A stretch of 64,000 nucleotides of DNA from Alkalihalobacillus sp047302405 (GCF_047302405.1 NZ_CP154853.1:2046001-2110000); one strand, 5' to 3'. Shown: positions 45,685 through 53,217, numbered from the stretch's first letter. The notes: generated from the letters alone by a model not told the origin. Numbers and translations: made by a program.

Positions 45685-46797
45685 ATGGATGGAGCAAAAA
45701 TTTCATTGCATCAATTATATTTTCTTATTGTTCAAACGCAGATTGGGATAGGTGTGCTATCCTTACCCTTTTCTGTCTTTAATGTTTCAGAGAATGATGG
45801 ATGGATTTCTGTGCTAGTTGCAGGAGTAATTGTTCAAATCATTTTATTGTTAATATGGAAAATTGATTGTTGGATGAATGGGAGAGATCTTTTCGTACAA
45901 TGTCGAGAAATTTTTGGTAAATATTTCGGTAATTTTTTAAAAATTGTGTTTTTAGTTTATTTTCTTGCTATAGGAACAACCATTTTAATTTTATATAGCA
46001 ATATTATGAAAAAGTGGGTTTTTATTTTCACCCCAAAAATCGTCATAATGGGACTTTTATTACTCATTACTATTTATTTAGTGGACGGAGGGTTAACCAT
46101 ACTTGCGAGAGTTTATGTGTTAATGACGGCCTTAATTATCTTTTTAATTATTTTAGTAAGTATCGGACTAAAAAATGCTCATTATGTTTATCTTTTGCCA
46201 ATTGGAGTAAATGGGATGACTACTATTTTGAAAGGCTCAAAAGAATGCATTATCGCAATGTTAGGTTTTGAGTTGATTTTTTTATTTCTAGGACCTACTC
46301 AGAGTTCTAACCGCAATAAGTTAAAGGTTTTATCATTAGCAAACTTAACTGTTACGATCATCTATTCATTTATTGTTTTTACCGCAACCGTATTTTTTAG
46401 CCCAGATGAAATAAAATTAGTTCCTGAGCCTGTCTTATACATGATGAAGGATTTCACCTTCATCGTATTAGAAAGAGTGGACTTACTCTTTCTTTCTATT
46501 TGGATTGTCGTTGTGGCCACAACATTTTCTAGTTATTTGTATGCTGCATCACAAGCACTTAAGCATTTGTTTTTGACTTCAAATCATAACTCGAATAAGC
46601 CTTACTTTGTTTACATCGTCGGAGGGATTATGTTAATCCTTGCTTTATTGCCAGAAAGTCACCTGCAAATAGATAAAATTTCTAGCTACATTGGGAATAT
46701 GAGTCTCATTTTTATTTCCTTCATGACTTTACTCTTTTTTTTCTCGGCAATGTTAGTAAGAAAAAAATTGGGAGGACGCGATGAAAAACTGTCATAA
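45685..46797 (+). CDS. spore germinant receptor subunit B (GerB family permease)
   Basis: An APC-superfamily-like membrane protein of 370 residues with about ten helices. It opens QLYFLIVQTQIGIGVLSLPFSVF, characteristic of endospore germination permeases. This subunit is thought to bind the germinant. It starts 48 bases after subunit A, behind AAAGGGAGTG. Its 3' end overlaps subunit C by 17 bases. Confidence 0.95.
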   Translation: MDGAKISLHQLYFLIVQTQIGIGVLSLPFSVFNVSENDGWISVLVAGVIVQIILLLIWKIDCWMNGRDLFVQCREIFGKYFGNFLKIVFLVYFLAIGTTILILYSNIMKKWVFIFTPKIVIMGLLLLITIYLVDGGLTILARVYVLMTALIIFLIILVSIGLKNAHYVYLLPIGVNGMTTILKGSKECIIAMLGFELIFLFLGPTQSSNRNKLKVLSLANLTVTIIYSFIVFTATVFFSPDEIKLVPEPVLYMMKDFTFIVLERVDLLFLSIWIVVVATTFSSYLYAASQALKHLFLTSNHNSNKPYFVYIVGGIMLILALLPESHLQIDKISSYIGNMSLIFISFMTLLFFFSAMLVRKKLGGRDEKLS

Positions 46798-47875
46798 AAT
46801 GATTATATGGATTGTCGTCTTACTTCAATTAACGGCATGTTGGGATCAGCAATTATTAAAAGATAAAATCTTAATAAAAGCCGTGGGGTTCGATAATACA
46901 GAAGATGGAAATATAAAATTAACGATTTCTACGCTGATTTCTGATAGTCAAACGATCCTAGAGGAGAGCTTTTCAGAGATCGGAAGGACACCGAGGGAAA
47001 GTAGGACAAAAATTGAAAGAGCCTTACATGGGAACATCGATCCTTCAAAAAATCGAATCGTATTAATCCAAGAAGAGTTAGCAAAAGGTGATATTTATCC
47101 TTTGCTTGATGTTTTTTACAGAGCTCCATCTTCTTCATTAGTAGCAAAGTTTGCTATTTCAGAAGGTGAAACAGAAAAAATTATGAAACATGATAAAATA
47201 GGAACGGTAGAAACAGGTGATTTCCTTTCCGATCTAATTATCAATTCTGAAGATAATACAATAATTCCTTCTATTAATCTTCAGAAAATCTGTCCATTTC
47301 TTTTTGATCCTGGATTTGATTTTATCGCACCACTCATTAAATTAAACGATACAAAAATCGAAATAATCGGTACCGCCTTATTCAATGATAAAAAAATGAC
47401 AGGAAAGATGAGTGTTGAGGAAACAATGCTGTTTCTACTCCTTTCCAATGAATTAGCAAAAGAAACGTCTCTAACAATCCCAATTGAAAATGATGGGATC
47501 AATATACCGAATAATATTACGGTTAATGTGGAGGAAGCGAAAAGTAAAATGGAAGTAGACGATAAAAATCCATCTGTCCGTTTCGATTTGTCTTTAAAAG
47601 TTGGGGTTGTTGAATTTCCAGAAGATGAACTTCATAATTCAGAAAAAGTAGCCGAATTAAACCAAATAATGTCCGAATATTTAACAAATCTCGCTTCTCA
47701 AGTGATAGAAAAGTTACAGGATGCTAATTGTGACGGATTCGGGATCGGAAGACATATGTATGGCTTCCACCATCAAAAATGGAAAGAAACCGGAAACTGG
47801 AAAGAGTTATATCCAAATTTAACGATTCAACCACACGTAAACGTTAGCATTATCAATAGCGGGATCATTAATTAA
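46781..47875 (+). CDS. spore germinant receptor subunit C (Ger(x)C lipoprotein)
   Basis: 364 residues with a lipobox LTAC (Cys20), followed by WDQQLLKDKILIKAVGFD, the usual start of mature Ger(x)C. Family blocks include ISDSQTILEESFSEIGRTPRESRTKIERALHGNIDPSKNRIVLIQEELA. The protein is anchored on the outer face of the spore inner membrane. It completes a full A-B-C receptor. The germinant cannot be predicted from the sequence. Confidence 0.94.
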   Translation: MKNCHKMIIWIVVLLQLTACWDQQLLKDKILIKAVGFDNTEDGNIKLTISTLISDSQTILEESFSEIGRTPRESRTKIERALHGNIDPSKNRIVLIQEELAKGDIYPLLDVFYRAPSSSLVAKFAISEGETEKIMKHDKIGTVETGDFLSDLIINSEDNTIIPSINLQKICPFLFDPGFDFIAPLIKLNDTKIEIIGTALFNDKKMTGKMSVEETMLFLLLSNELAKETSLTIPIENDGINIPNNITVNVEEAKSKMEVDDKNPSVRFDLSLKVGVVEFPEDELHNSEKVAELNQIMSEYLTNLASQVIEKLQDANCDGFGIGRHMYGFHHQKWKETGNWKELYPNLTIQPHVNVSIINSGIIN

Positions 47876-47915
47876 TGGTTCTATCGTGAACACTTGATGA
47901 GTAAGACCCTAATTT

Positions 47916-47955
47916 GAAAGGAACGAGCGGCACCACCGAGTTGCTTGTTCCTTTC
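47916..47955 (+). terminator. hairpin after the ger operon
   Basis: GAAAGGAAC and GTTCCTTTC pair with an AGC/GCT extension. The following T-run is weak. A second hairpin, GGAGAG/CTCTCC with TTTT, lies at 48076-48103. Confidence 0.65.
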
Positions 47956-48184
47956 GTATGGTTCAGGGTCGTTTCCTGTTTCTCCTCTATTCTCTTTTAA
48001 TTTTCATGTGCTCTGAATATTCCTGTTTATAGTTTGTATGTTCACATTAAATCCGGTACATGAAATTCCACTGATGGAGAGGCGCTTATTACTCTCTCCT
48101 TTTCATACCTATTTCCTTGTTCTTGATTTAACATTATACTAGACTAAATAAAGACTAGTTTTTCATAAGAAAGGAGATTTTCAC

Positions 48185-48640
48185 ATGACGACGACTCCCT
48201 CATTATCTCTTTGGGAAGCCTATACAATGGAAAGTTTACGTGCAAAAGGACTCGCCGATAAGGATTTATTTTCTTATTTAGCGAATCAGGATATGAAGGG
48301 CTTAAAATCAGTGGATAAAGCTTTAGATTATACGGATCTGATGAGAGCTTATCGGCAATCCCCAGCTCAATTAAAAACAGCGATTGATTCCCAATATAAA
48401 ATTAAATTCCCAACCAGAAATGGTATTAAAAATTTGCTGAAACTTAAATTTGAGCTTGAAGCACAGCTTGATTACACTTTATCAGAAACAAGTTTTATCG
48501 GCGTTCCATTGACTAAAGAACAACTACATACAGTCCAAATCATGTTTGAGCCAATTTGGAAACTGAAAGTAAATCATCAAAACGATGAGAAATATAATAC
48601 AACGATTTATCACGCATCCACTTTATTAAATGAACAGTAA
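48185..48640 (+). CDS. protein of unknown function, 151 aa
   Basis: I do not recognise the family. The product looks soluble and mostly helical, starting MTTTPSLSLWEAYTMESLRAKGLADKDLFSYL and ending with a polar tail. It contains no cysteine, no signal peptide and no membrane segment. AAGAAAGGAG gives a strong ribosome site. It stands alone between the ger operon and the accessory island, with strong terminators on both sides. Confidence 0.7.
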   Translation: MTTTPSLSLWEAYTMESLRAKGLADKDLFSYLANQDMKGLKSVDKALDYTDLMRAYRQSPAQLKTAIDSQYKIKFPTRNGIKNLLKLKFELEAQLDYTLSETSFIGVPLTKEQLHTVQIMFEPIWKLKVNHQNDEKYNTTIYHASTLLNEQ

Positions 48641-48683
48641 AAGAACTAGCTACTGACAGTCAACACCCCTTCTGTATAACCCC

Positions 48684-48743
48684 GGTACGCCATTGATACA
48701 GGAGGTAGGCGTGTCTCCTTCTGTATCAATAGCGTACCTTTTA
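48684..48743 (+). terminator. strong terminator hairpin
   Basis: GGTACGC and GCGTACC form the outer stem, ATTGATACAG and CTGTATCAAT the inner stem, with an extra GGAG/CTCC at the top. TTTT follows on the plus strand. Confidence 0.9.
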
Positions 48744-48766
48744 ATCAACATTTAATTATCCCCCAG

Positions 48767-48809
48767 TTTGTCCCCTTTTTTGTCGGGTTTTTCTCGGTAT
48801 TTTGTCGAT
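48767..48809 (+). repeat. four direct repeats of a TTTGTC motif at helical spacing
   Basis: TTTGTCCCC (48767), TTTGTCGGG (48779), TTTCTCGGT (48790) and TTTGTCGAT (48801) start 12, 11 and 11 bases apart. They lie in a convergent intergenic gap at the left edge of the accessory island. Confidence 0.6.
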
Positions 48810-48840
48810 TTTTCCACTTCATTTATACATTAAACAATAG

Positions 48841-48879
48841 AAAAAACTGATACTAACCTTATCACAGGTGATATCAGCC
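48841..48879 (-). terminator. terminator of the toxin-immunity operon
   Basis: CTGATA and TATCAG close a larger loop with an inner stem, then TTTTTT on the minus strand. It lies 13 bases after the immunity gene. Confidence 0.75.
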
Positions 48880-48891
48880 TTCTCTCAAAAA

Positions 48892-49221
48892 TTACTTATT
48901 CGTCCATATTATATTTTCTTTTTTATCTTTTATAAAATCAGGGCTATTTTTAGGTGTTAATTCGAATACCTCACCTTCTATAAAATAATCTTCATTTTCA
49001 TTAATTATAGAAACACACTCAAAACAAATCGCATAATATTCATAAAACCCTACTTCGCTTTCTGGATTATCAGAATCAGGGAATTCATCCTCATTGCTTG
49101 TTTCATACTGTGTATAATGTTTAGCTACTATTTTATTACCACTCTTCCATTCTAGTATTACTTCAGATTTTGTAAATTCTTCATGAGCTTCAAAAAACTT
49201 CACAAATTCACTTAATATCAT
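48892..49221 (-). CDS. candidate immunity protein for the Ntox50 toxin
   Basis: 109 residues, strongly acidic, with no signal peptide: it would stay in the cytosol. The start MILSEFVKFFEAHEEFTKSEVILEWKSGNK and the central YYAICFECVSIIN suggest a small alpha/beta fold. I cannot assign a named immunity family. Its ATG overlaps the toxin stop by four bases. Acidic cytosolic proteins directly downstream of secreted nuclease toxins are normally their inhibitors, and this is the basis of the call. Confidence 0.65.
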   Translation of the reverse strand: MILSEFVKFFEAHEEFTKSEVILEWKSGNKIVAKHYTQYETSNEDEFPDSDNPESEVGFYEYYAICFECVSIINENEDYFIEGEVFELTPKNSPDFIKDKKENIIWTNK

Positions 49222-49745
49222 TGGATAGGCCTCGCAGGTACAATATGTGCTCCAGTTTTTGAATAATGGATTGTCCCAACTGTAGTTGGTGCTACTGCAT
49301 CTGATCCTGGAGATCTATAAAGCCCAATGTTCTCATTAAAGTTTACACTTTCTCTATTATTATCTTTATTTACTACTCTTCCCTTTCCTCCATGAGATCT
49401 AAGGAGTCTAGTTGCCTTGACAACAGTTCCATTAAAAATACTCTTACCACTCGTATACTCTTTGGTTCCTTGAATATGTCTATTTTGTTTTTGAGCGTTT
49501 ATATATCCAGGATCAGACTTTGATCCAATAGTTATATTAGGTATTCCACCACCAATATTAGGGTCCTTTTCAGGAACCTTACCTTTAAAAGGGGTCATTA
49601 CATTTTCAATATTTTCCATTTCGTGATTTAAAGGTATTTTCTCTGCTGCTGACACCGAAGAAGTTTGAATCAAACAAAAAAACAAAAGTACTGCTAACAT
49701 AATAAATAAGTGATACTTTTTGATTGCTGCAATGCTTAACTTCAT
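49218..49745 (-). CDS. secreted polymorphic-toxin type 50 (Ntox50) protein
   Basis: A signal peptide (basic start, hydrophobic core, SVSA/AEK cleavage near residue 33) is followed by a short pro-region. The toxin domain then fills about residues 75-175, with QNRHIQGTKEYTSGKSIF, NRESVNFNENIGLYRSP and the signature IHYSKTGAHIVPARP. Ntox50 is a predicted RNase-type toxin domain, usually at the C-terminus of large polymorphic toxins or phage proteins. Here it stands almost alone behind a secretion signal, in 175 residues. The ribosome site GAAGGGAT precedes the ATG. Confidence 0.82.
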   Translation of the reverse strand: MKLSIAAIKKYHLFIMLAVLLFFCLIQTSSVSAAEKIPLNHEMENIENVMTPFKGKVPEKDPNIGGGIPNITIGSKSDPGYINAQKQNRHIQGTKEYTSGKSIFNGTVVKATRLLRSHGGKGRVVNKDNNRESVNFNENIGLYRSPGSDAVAPTTVGTIHYSKTGAHIVPARPIQ

Positions 49746-49943
49746 TAATTTAATCCCTTCTTCAGTCTGAATATTAGAAATATAACAGCATTGTAATAAA
49801 AAGTAAATATTTCCTATTAAAACCCTGTTATTAATATACTTATATTCCCCTTTTCCTTTAGTCTAGTTGAAAGATTCAAACGTCAAATCATCCCTAATGA
49901 TGTGGCGATCGTAAAAATAGCAGCCTTTTTCATGTCATAATAT

Positions 49944-50126
49944 TTATCCTTTTTGATCCCTAACTCTAAATACCTCCTCCTGGTTTCCGTTCCTTGTGAA
50001 CCTTCCCATCTCGTCTCTCAACTGCTTGCTGGCGTCTCTCCCTGTTCTGATTGGACCATAACCTCCCTTGTGATATTTTCTCCATTCTGGATTTAACTTA
50101 CTCACTGGATATTTTCGATTTGCCAT
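49944..50126 (-). CDS. small basic protein of phage type (60 aa)
   Basis: Reads MANRKYPVSKLNPEWRKYHKG, then GRDASKQLRDEMGRFTRNG. It is basic and soluble, with no known family. The ATG sits inside the end of the preceding 44-codon frame, and GAGAGGG lies about ten bases upstream. It is the third gene in a chain of tiny overlapping genes that resembles the early region of a phage. Confidence 0.55.
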   Translation of the reverse strand: MANRKYPVSKLNPEWRKYHKGGYGPIRTGRDASKQLRDEMGRFTRNGNQEEVFRVRDQKG

Positions 50127-50236
50127 TGTTGACGTCCCTCTCTTTCTCCGATTCTTTTTGCTTCTGCTCCAGCCATAACCGTGATCCGTAGCTCTCCATA
50201 GTAAATATCATCATATCTAACTGTAGGTCTATACAT
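50102..50236 (-). CDS. tiny overlapping ORF (44 aa)
   Basis: Starts MYRPTVRYDDIYYGELRITV and ends EGRQQWQIENIQ. Its ATG overlaps the stop of the 37-codon gene upstream by eight bases, and its end overlaps the start of the 60-aa gene. Coupled overlaps on both sides support translation. The function is unknown. Confidence 0.45.
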   Translation of the reverse strand: MYRPTVRYDDIYYGELRITVMAGAEAKRIGEREGRQQWQIENIQ

Positions 50237-50342
50237 TTTGTTTTCCCTTCTCGTTAGCAATTGCTTGCAGCTGACGTCTCCCCTCTAATGTCAACCAGAC
50301 GTCTTTACGCTCTAATAATTTTTGGGCCAATTCTTTTGTCAT
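50229..50342 (-). CDS. tiny helical ORF (37 aa)
   Basis: MTKELAQKLLERKDVWLTLEG followed by RRQLQAIANEKGKQNV. AAAGGAGGGG lies at ideal distance, the best ribosome site of the group. It is the first gene of the tiny-gene chain. The helical, basic character suggests a regulatory or nucleic-acid-binding peptide, but this is only inference. Confidence 0.55.
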   Translation of the reverse strand: MTKELAQKLLERKDVWLTLEGRRQLQAIANEKGKQNV

Positions 50343-50418
50343 GTGAACCCCTCCTTTTGGTTGGCGTCTAACTGACGCACTTAGCTAAAGGTATGACCAT
50401 ATCACGTCACTTATGACC

Positions 50419-50479
50419 ATAAAAAAGCACTTAATCTTTCGGTACCCAAATTTCGTACACCGACTTATTAAGTGCTTTA
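50419..50479 (-). terminator. terminator overlapping the 3' end of the HTH gene
   Basis: AAAGCACTTAAT inside the coding end pairs with ATTAAGTGCTTT after the stop. A T-run follows on the minus strand. Confidence 0.75.
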
Positions 50480-50631
50480 GCTATTTTATACGCCTTATCT
50501 ATAGGTGGCATTATATCCTCATTTTTATAATTATTTAATGTAGTTCTTTTAATTTTAGTCTGTGTTGCAAGCCAAGTAGTCGTCCTACCATCCATTGCCT
50601 CATTTAATCGATTTTCTACTATTAAATGCAA
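50431..50631 (-). CDS. small XRE-family regulator
   Basis: 66 residues from the TTG at 50631, six bases after GAGGTG; the frame is open to 50658 but without a ribosome site. A Cro/CI helix-turn-helix is seen in TTTWLATQTKIKRTTLNNYKNEDIMPPIDKAYKIAKALNKSVYEIW. It is divergent from the secreted bacteriocin-like gene, with a 21-base palindrome between them. Control of that gene and of itself is the natural reading. Confidence 0.8.
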   Translation of the reverse strand: MHLIVENRLNEAMDGRTTTWLATQTKIKRTTLNNYKNEDIMPPIDKAYKIAKALNKSVYEIWVPKD

Positions 50632-50765
50632 TTTTATCACCTCGTTGCTTTTATTCAATATTAACGCGGTTAATCCCTTTTTTTATCCAACATTTTTAAC
50701 TGGTGTAATGGATAAAACATTAGCCATTTAGGGCAATACCCTCCTAATTAATATTATTCTAACTT

Positions 50766-50786
50766 GAGACAAAGTACTTTTGTCTC
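50766..50786. promoter_or_regulatory. 21-base palindrome, likely operator
   Basis: GAGACAAA and TTTGTCTC are perfect eight-base arms around GTACT. It lies between the divergent XRE gene and the secreted-protein gene. Confidence 0.65.
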
Positions 50787-50897
50787 CCTTCTTTTTTGTT
50801 AAACTAAAAAAAACTATCATTCTATTTACAATGTTTAAATACAACTATAAACTAAAAAATGGATTTAATTACATAATATTTAAACGGAGGCAAAAAA

Positions 50898-51506
50898 ATG
50901 AATAATGAATCTATGAAACTAGTTAACACTCTTTTACTATTGTCGTGCTTTTTATTAGTTTACCCATTTATTCTTACACCTATTTCTGTTCAAGCTCAAT
51001 TAAACGAGGAAGAAAAGTTGGTTGAAGAACTAGCAGATGCCCTAGAATTCATGTTTGAAGAAGCGATTATTTTTGATGCAAATGGTAATCCAATTGGAAT
51101 GAACTTCGATAAATTGGAAGAAAAGTTTGGAGATAGCTCGGAATTAAGAGAATTAAAATATGAATTAGAGGTAACTAATGAGGTATTGATTGACCAGCCC
51201 TTAATAAACAAACAAAAATTCTCTATTCAAAGTAGAAATTGTAAGCCTAATGATGTTCGCTGCATAACTAATACACCAAGAAGTGCTGCTGTGGACAGAT
51301 GTATTGGAAAAGGATTAAGTGATTTTTTTGGGTTGGGTATAGCTGCTGGTATTGGTGCTGCAATAGATCTATTATGGGAAGATAAATGGGGTATGGCTGC
51401 AAGAGAACTAATTAAGATAGGTGTTAAGGGAAGTGTTCTTGGAATTGCAGCACAAGTTTCATGGATAACAGTTACATGTATTGGAGATCCTAAGAAATAT
51501 TCATAA
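50898..51506 (+). CDS. secreted glycine-rich protein, bacteriocin-like
   Basis: The precursor has a signal peptide with VQA/QL cleavage near residue 33. An acidic pro-like segment (35-105) follows, then a C-terminal domain with four cysteines (115, 122, 135, 194) around a long hydrophobic glycine-zipper stretch, LSDFFGLGIAAGIGAAIDLLW, and a second stretch KGSVLGIAAQVSWITV. This resembles membrane-active bacteriocins or pore formers with an acidic propeptide. I do not know a named family for it. It has its own promoter region with a palindrome, and a strong terminator. Confidence 0.7.
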   Translation: MNNESMKLVNTLLLLSCFLLVYPFILTPISVQAQLNEEEKLVEELADALEFMFEEAIIFDANGNPIGMNFDKLEEKFGDSSELRELKYELEVTNEVLIDQPLINKQKFSIQSRNCKPNDVRCITNTPRSAAVDRCIGKGLSDFFGLGIAAGIGAAIDLLWEDKWGMAARELIKIGVKGSVLGIAAQVSWITVTCIGDPKKYS

Positions 51507-51513
51507 AATCCTT

Positions 51514-51553
51514 AAAGCACTGATGATTAAGTTAACTATCAGTGCTTTTTTTA
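51514..51553 (+). terminator. terminator of the bacteriocin-like gene
   Basis: AAAGCACTGAT and ATCAGTGCTTT form an 11-base stem with a T-run. It reaches into the 3' end of the convergent gene at 51532. Confidence 0.9.
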
Positions 51554-51732
51554 CTTTTAGAGGGTATCAAACTATAAAGGATTGTAAGTATAAGAGGAAA
51601 GATAATGATGTATGCTAAAGACTCCCCCCATAAAAATTGATGATATTTTACCAAATCGTAAATAACTCTGAAAATAGCAGTTACAATTAATCCAAGCAAA
51701 TAAATATTCAAATAATATTTAAAAAAATTCAT
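51532..51732 (-). CDS. two-helix membrane protein, candidate self-protection gene
   Basis: 66 residues from the ATG at 51732, preceded by GGGGGA; the frame runs on to 51876 without support. Two transmembrane helices (about 8-30 and 40-59) are joined by YDLVKYHQFLWGES, and a basic tail SKSKKSTDS follows. Small two-helix proteins next to bacteriocin genes often give immunity. The convergent arrangement here is less usual, so the link is tentative. Confidence 0.55.
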   Translation of the reverse strand: MNFFKYYLNIYLLGLIVTAIFRVIYDLVKYHQFLWGESLAYIIIFPLILTILYSLIPSKSKKSTDS

Positions 51733-51931
51733 AAAATCTACATCCCCCACGGTTAAATTTAACGATACTAATTGTAACAATATAAACATGTTATTTCCAT
51801 GGTAAATTTGTATGATTATGTAATTCCGATCCCTCATTAGGGGTATAGTACCTAATGAAGGAGCTTTTTCATGCACGGTCAGGATAGTAATTAATGGGAG
51901 CTATCGGCTTCCTTTTTCCGTTACGGATAAA

Positions 51932-51945
51932 CAAACAAATGTTTG
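51932..51945. promoter_or_regulatory. SOS (LexA) box ahead of the yolD-like gene
   Basis: CAAACAAATGTTTG matches CGAACRNRYGTTCG with two symmetric changes. It lies 30 bases before the TTG start. In Bacillus phages uvrX-yolD operons are LexA controlled. Confidence 0.65.
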
Positions 51946-51974
51946 TATATATTATAAAAAAGGTGTTGAACGTT

Positions 51975-52286
51975 TTGAAGCAAATAGAAGGATTAAAACG
52001 CGGAAATAAACTATGGGCAACAAGCTTTATGCTGCCCGAACATGTAGAAGCTCTACGCGAATTAGATTATAAAAGCCAAAAAGTATCTAAGCCGGAACTG
52101 GATGAAAAAGAATTGTATGAGCTTGGGTTGATTGTTATGGACAGTTTAAAGCATGAGTTGGAGATAAATATTACCTTTTAGGATGATGGTTTTTACAAAG
52201 AAGTTATTGGTGTGGTTAACAAGGTGGATTATCAACAGTATTACTTGATTTTAGATTTGTTAAAGAAAATTAAGCCCCCACACTAA
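51975..52286 (+). pseudogene. YolD-like gene interrupted by one in-frame TAG
   Basis: The frame starts at a TTG behind AAGGTG and reads RGNKLWATSFMLPEHVEALREL, the YolD-family signature, then SKPELDEKELYELG. An amber codon stands at 52179-52181. The same frame continues without a shift as DDGFYKEVIGVVNKVDYQQ and YYLILDLLKKIKPPH to a TAA at 52284-52286. Together they give 103 codons, near the usual YolD size. YolD partners Y-family polymerase UvrX, which is absent here. A single point mutation, or read-through, explains the pattern. Confidence 0.8.
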
Positions 52287-52302
52287 GGAGGGCTCTTTTT
52301 AT
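52272..52302 (+). terminator. terminator overlapping the yolD-like 3' end
   Basis: AGCCCCC pairs with GGAGGGCT and a T-run follows on the plus strand. This is the natural end of the full-length frame, which supports the idea that the amber codon is secondary. Confidence 0.8.
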
Positions 52303-52930
52303 GCTTGCATTACTGCTAACAACTTAGCTCTAGTGGCTGGGCCATAGATTCCGTCAGCCACAAGACCATGCATAGACTGAAATCTCCTCAAAACATCAGC
52401 TGTCTTAGGACCATAAATGCCATCGACAGCACCAGGATTAAAATTAACTGCATTGAGTGCTGTTTGGATTTGTCTAACCGCATCACCTCTTGCACCATTA
52501 CGATATACTCCATTAGGTAACGGATACTTAGAAGCTGATTTTTTTGTGGAGTCTTATTAAGCTCTGCCCATGTTTTAGGACCAACGATACCGTCTACTGT
52601 TAAGCCTTTGTCTCGCTGAAAACCTTTGACTGCTGCAAGGGTCTCCGCACCAAAGTCACTATCGGCTCCAAACTTGGGGAGCTTTTGACCATGTGCTATC
52701 AAGCGTTGCTGCATGGTAATAGGATCAACCGGACGTTCTCGTTGGTATGCTGCTTTCCTTTCGATTCCTCTTCTTGCTTGGGGACTCCTTCCGGTACTCA
52801 TCCAATCTATAGCATATTTAAGATCACTGAGCATTCCTGATAAAATTTCAGTTTGCTCACTCGATAATCCTTCTCGACTATTCTTTAACTGCTTCAATGT
52901 GATTTTATACTCTTCAATTAATGCTTTCAT
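52299..52930 (-). pseudogene. chimeric phage gene: sigma-like control factor fused to endolysin tail, frameshifted
   Basis: Residues 1-75 (MKALIEEYKITLKQLKNSREG, then SDLKYAIDWMSTGRSPQARRGIERKAAYQRERPVDP) match the N-terminus of phage positive-control sigma-like factors. The frame then passes into a peptidoglycan_binding_1 domain, GADSDFGAETLAAVKGFQRDKGLTVDGIVGPKTWAEL. After a run of seven A the frame is lost. Shifted by one base it continues as a second PG-binding repeat (RGDAVRQIQTALNAVNFN, VDGIYGPKTADVLRRFQ) to a TAA at 52299. A deletion fused two phage genes, and a one-base slip followed. Confidence 0.8.
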
Positions 52931-52947
52931 TGGATGGCATCCCCTTT

Positions 52948-53144
52948 TTATAGTTGTCTCCAAGCTCCACGTTTTCTTGAATAAATCGGTCGATTACTTC
53001 CCATTAAATCTGCTATATCCCACTTTGAAAGTACTTCATTAGGAATCTTCTCTTTTCGAACGGCTTTGTCTTTTCACTTAAAATCAACATTATTCTCTTT
53101 ACACCATTCTTGAAGTTGGTCGTTAATTGAGTTTATCTTTCATC
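52948..53144 (-). pseudogene. phage gene remnant with in-frame TGA
   Basis: One frame reads INDQLQEWCKENNVDFK, a TGA, then KDKAVRKEKIPNEVLSKWD, IADLMGSNRPIYSRKRGAWRQL and a stop. The two parts join without a shift, and a Trp codon at the TGA would restore it. No start codon with a ribosome site is left. I know no named family; the downstream neighbour is the phage control-factor chimera. Confidence 0.5.
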
Positions 53145-53162
53145 ATCTCCAATCATTTATGA

Positions 53163-53217
53163 AAATAAAAAGAGGACACCGACAGACCACGGCTATTAAC
53201 CGTAATCGTTCAGTGTA
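53163..53217 (-). terminator. terminator-like hairpin after the truncated gene
   Basis: ACGG/CCGT is the core stem, flanked by ACACTGA/TCGGTGT, and CTCTTTTT follows on the minus strand. Confidence 0.55.

Noticed and set aside
49893..49945. 16-codon frame MKKAAIFTIATSLGMI, like the start of a holin or small membrane protein
   Set aside because: It stops after 16 codons with no continuation in any frame and no ribosome site; too little to call a gene.
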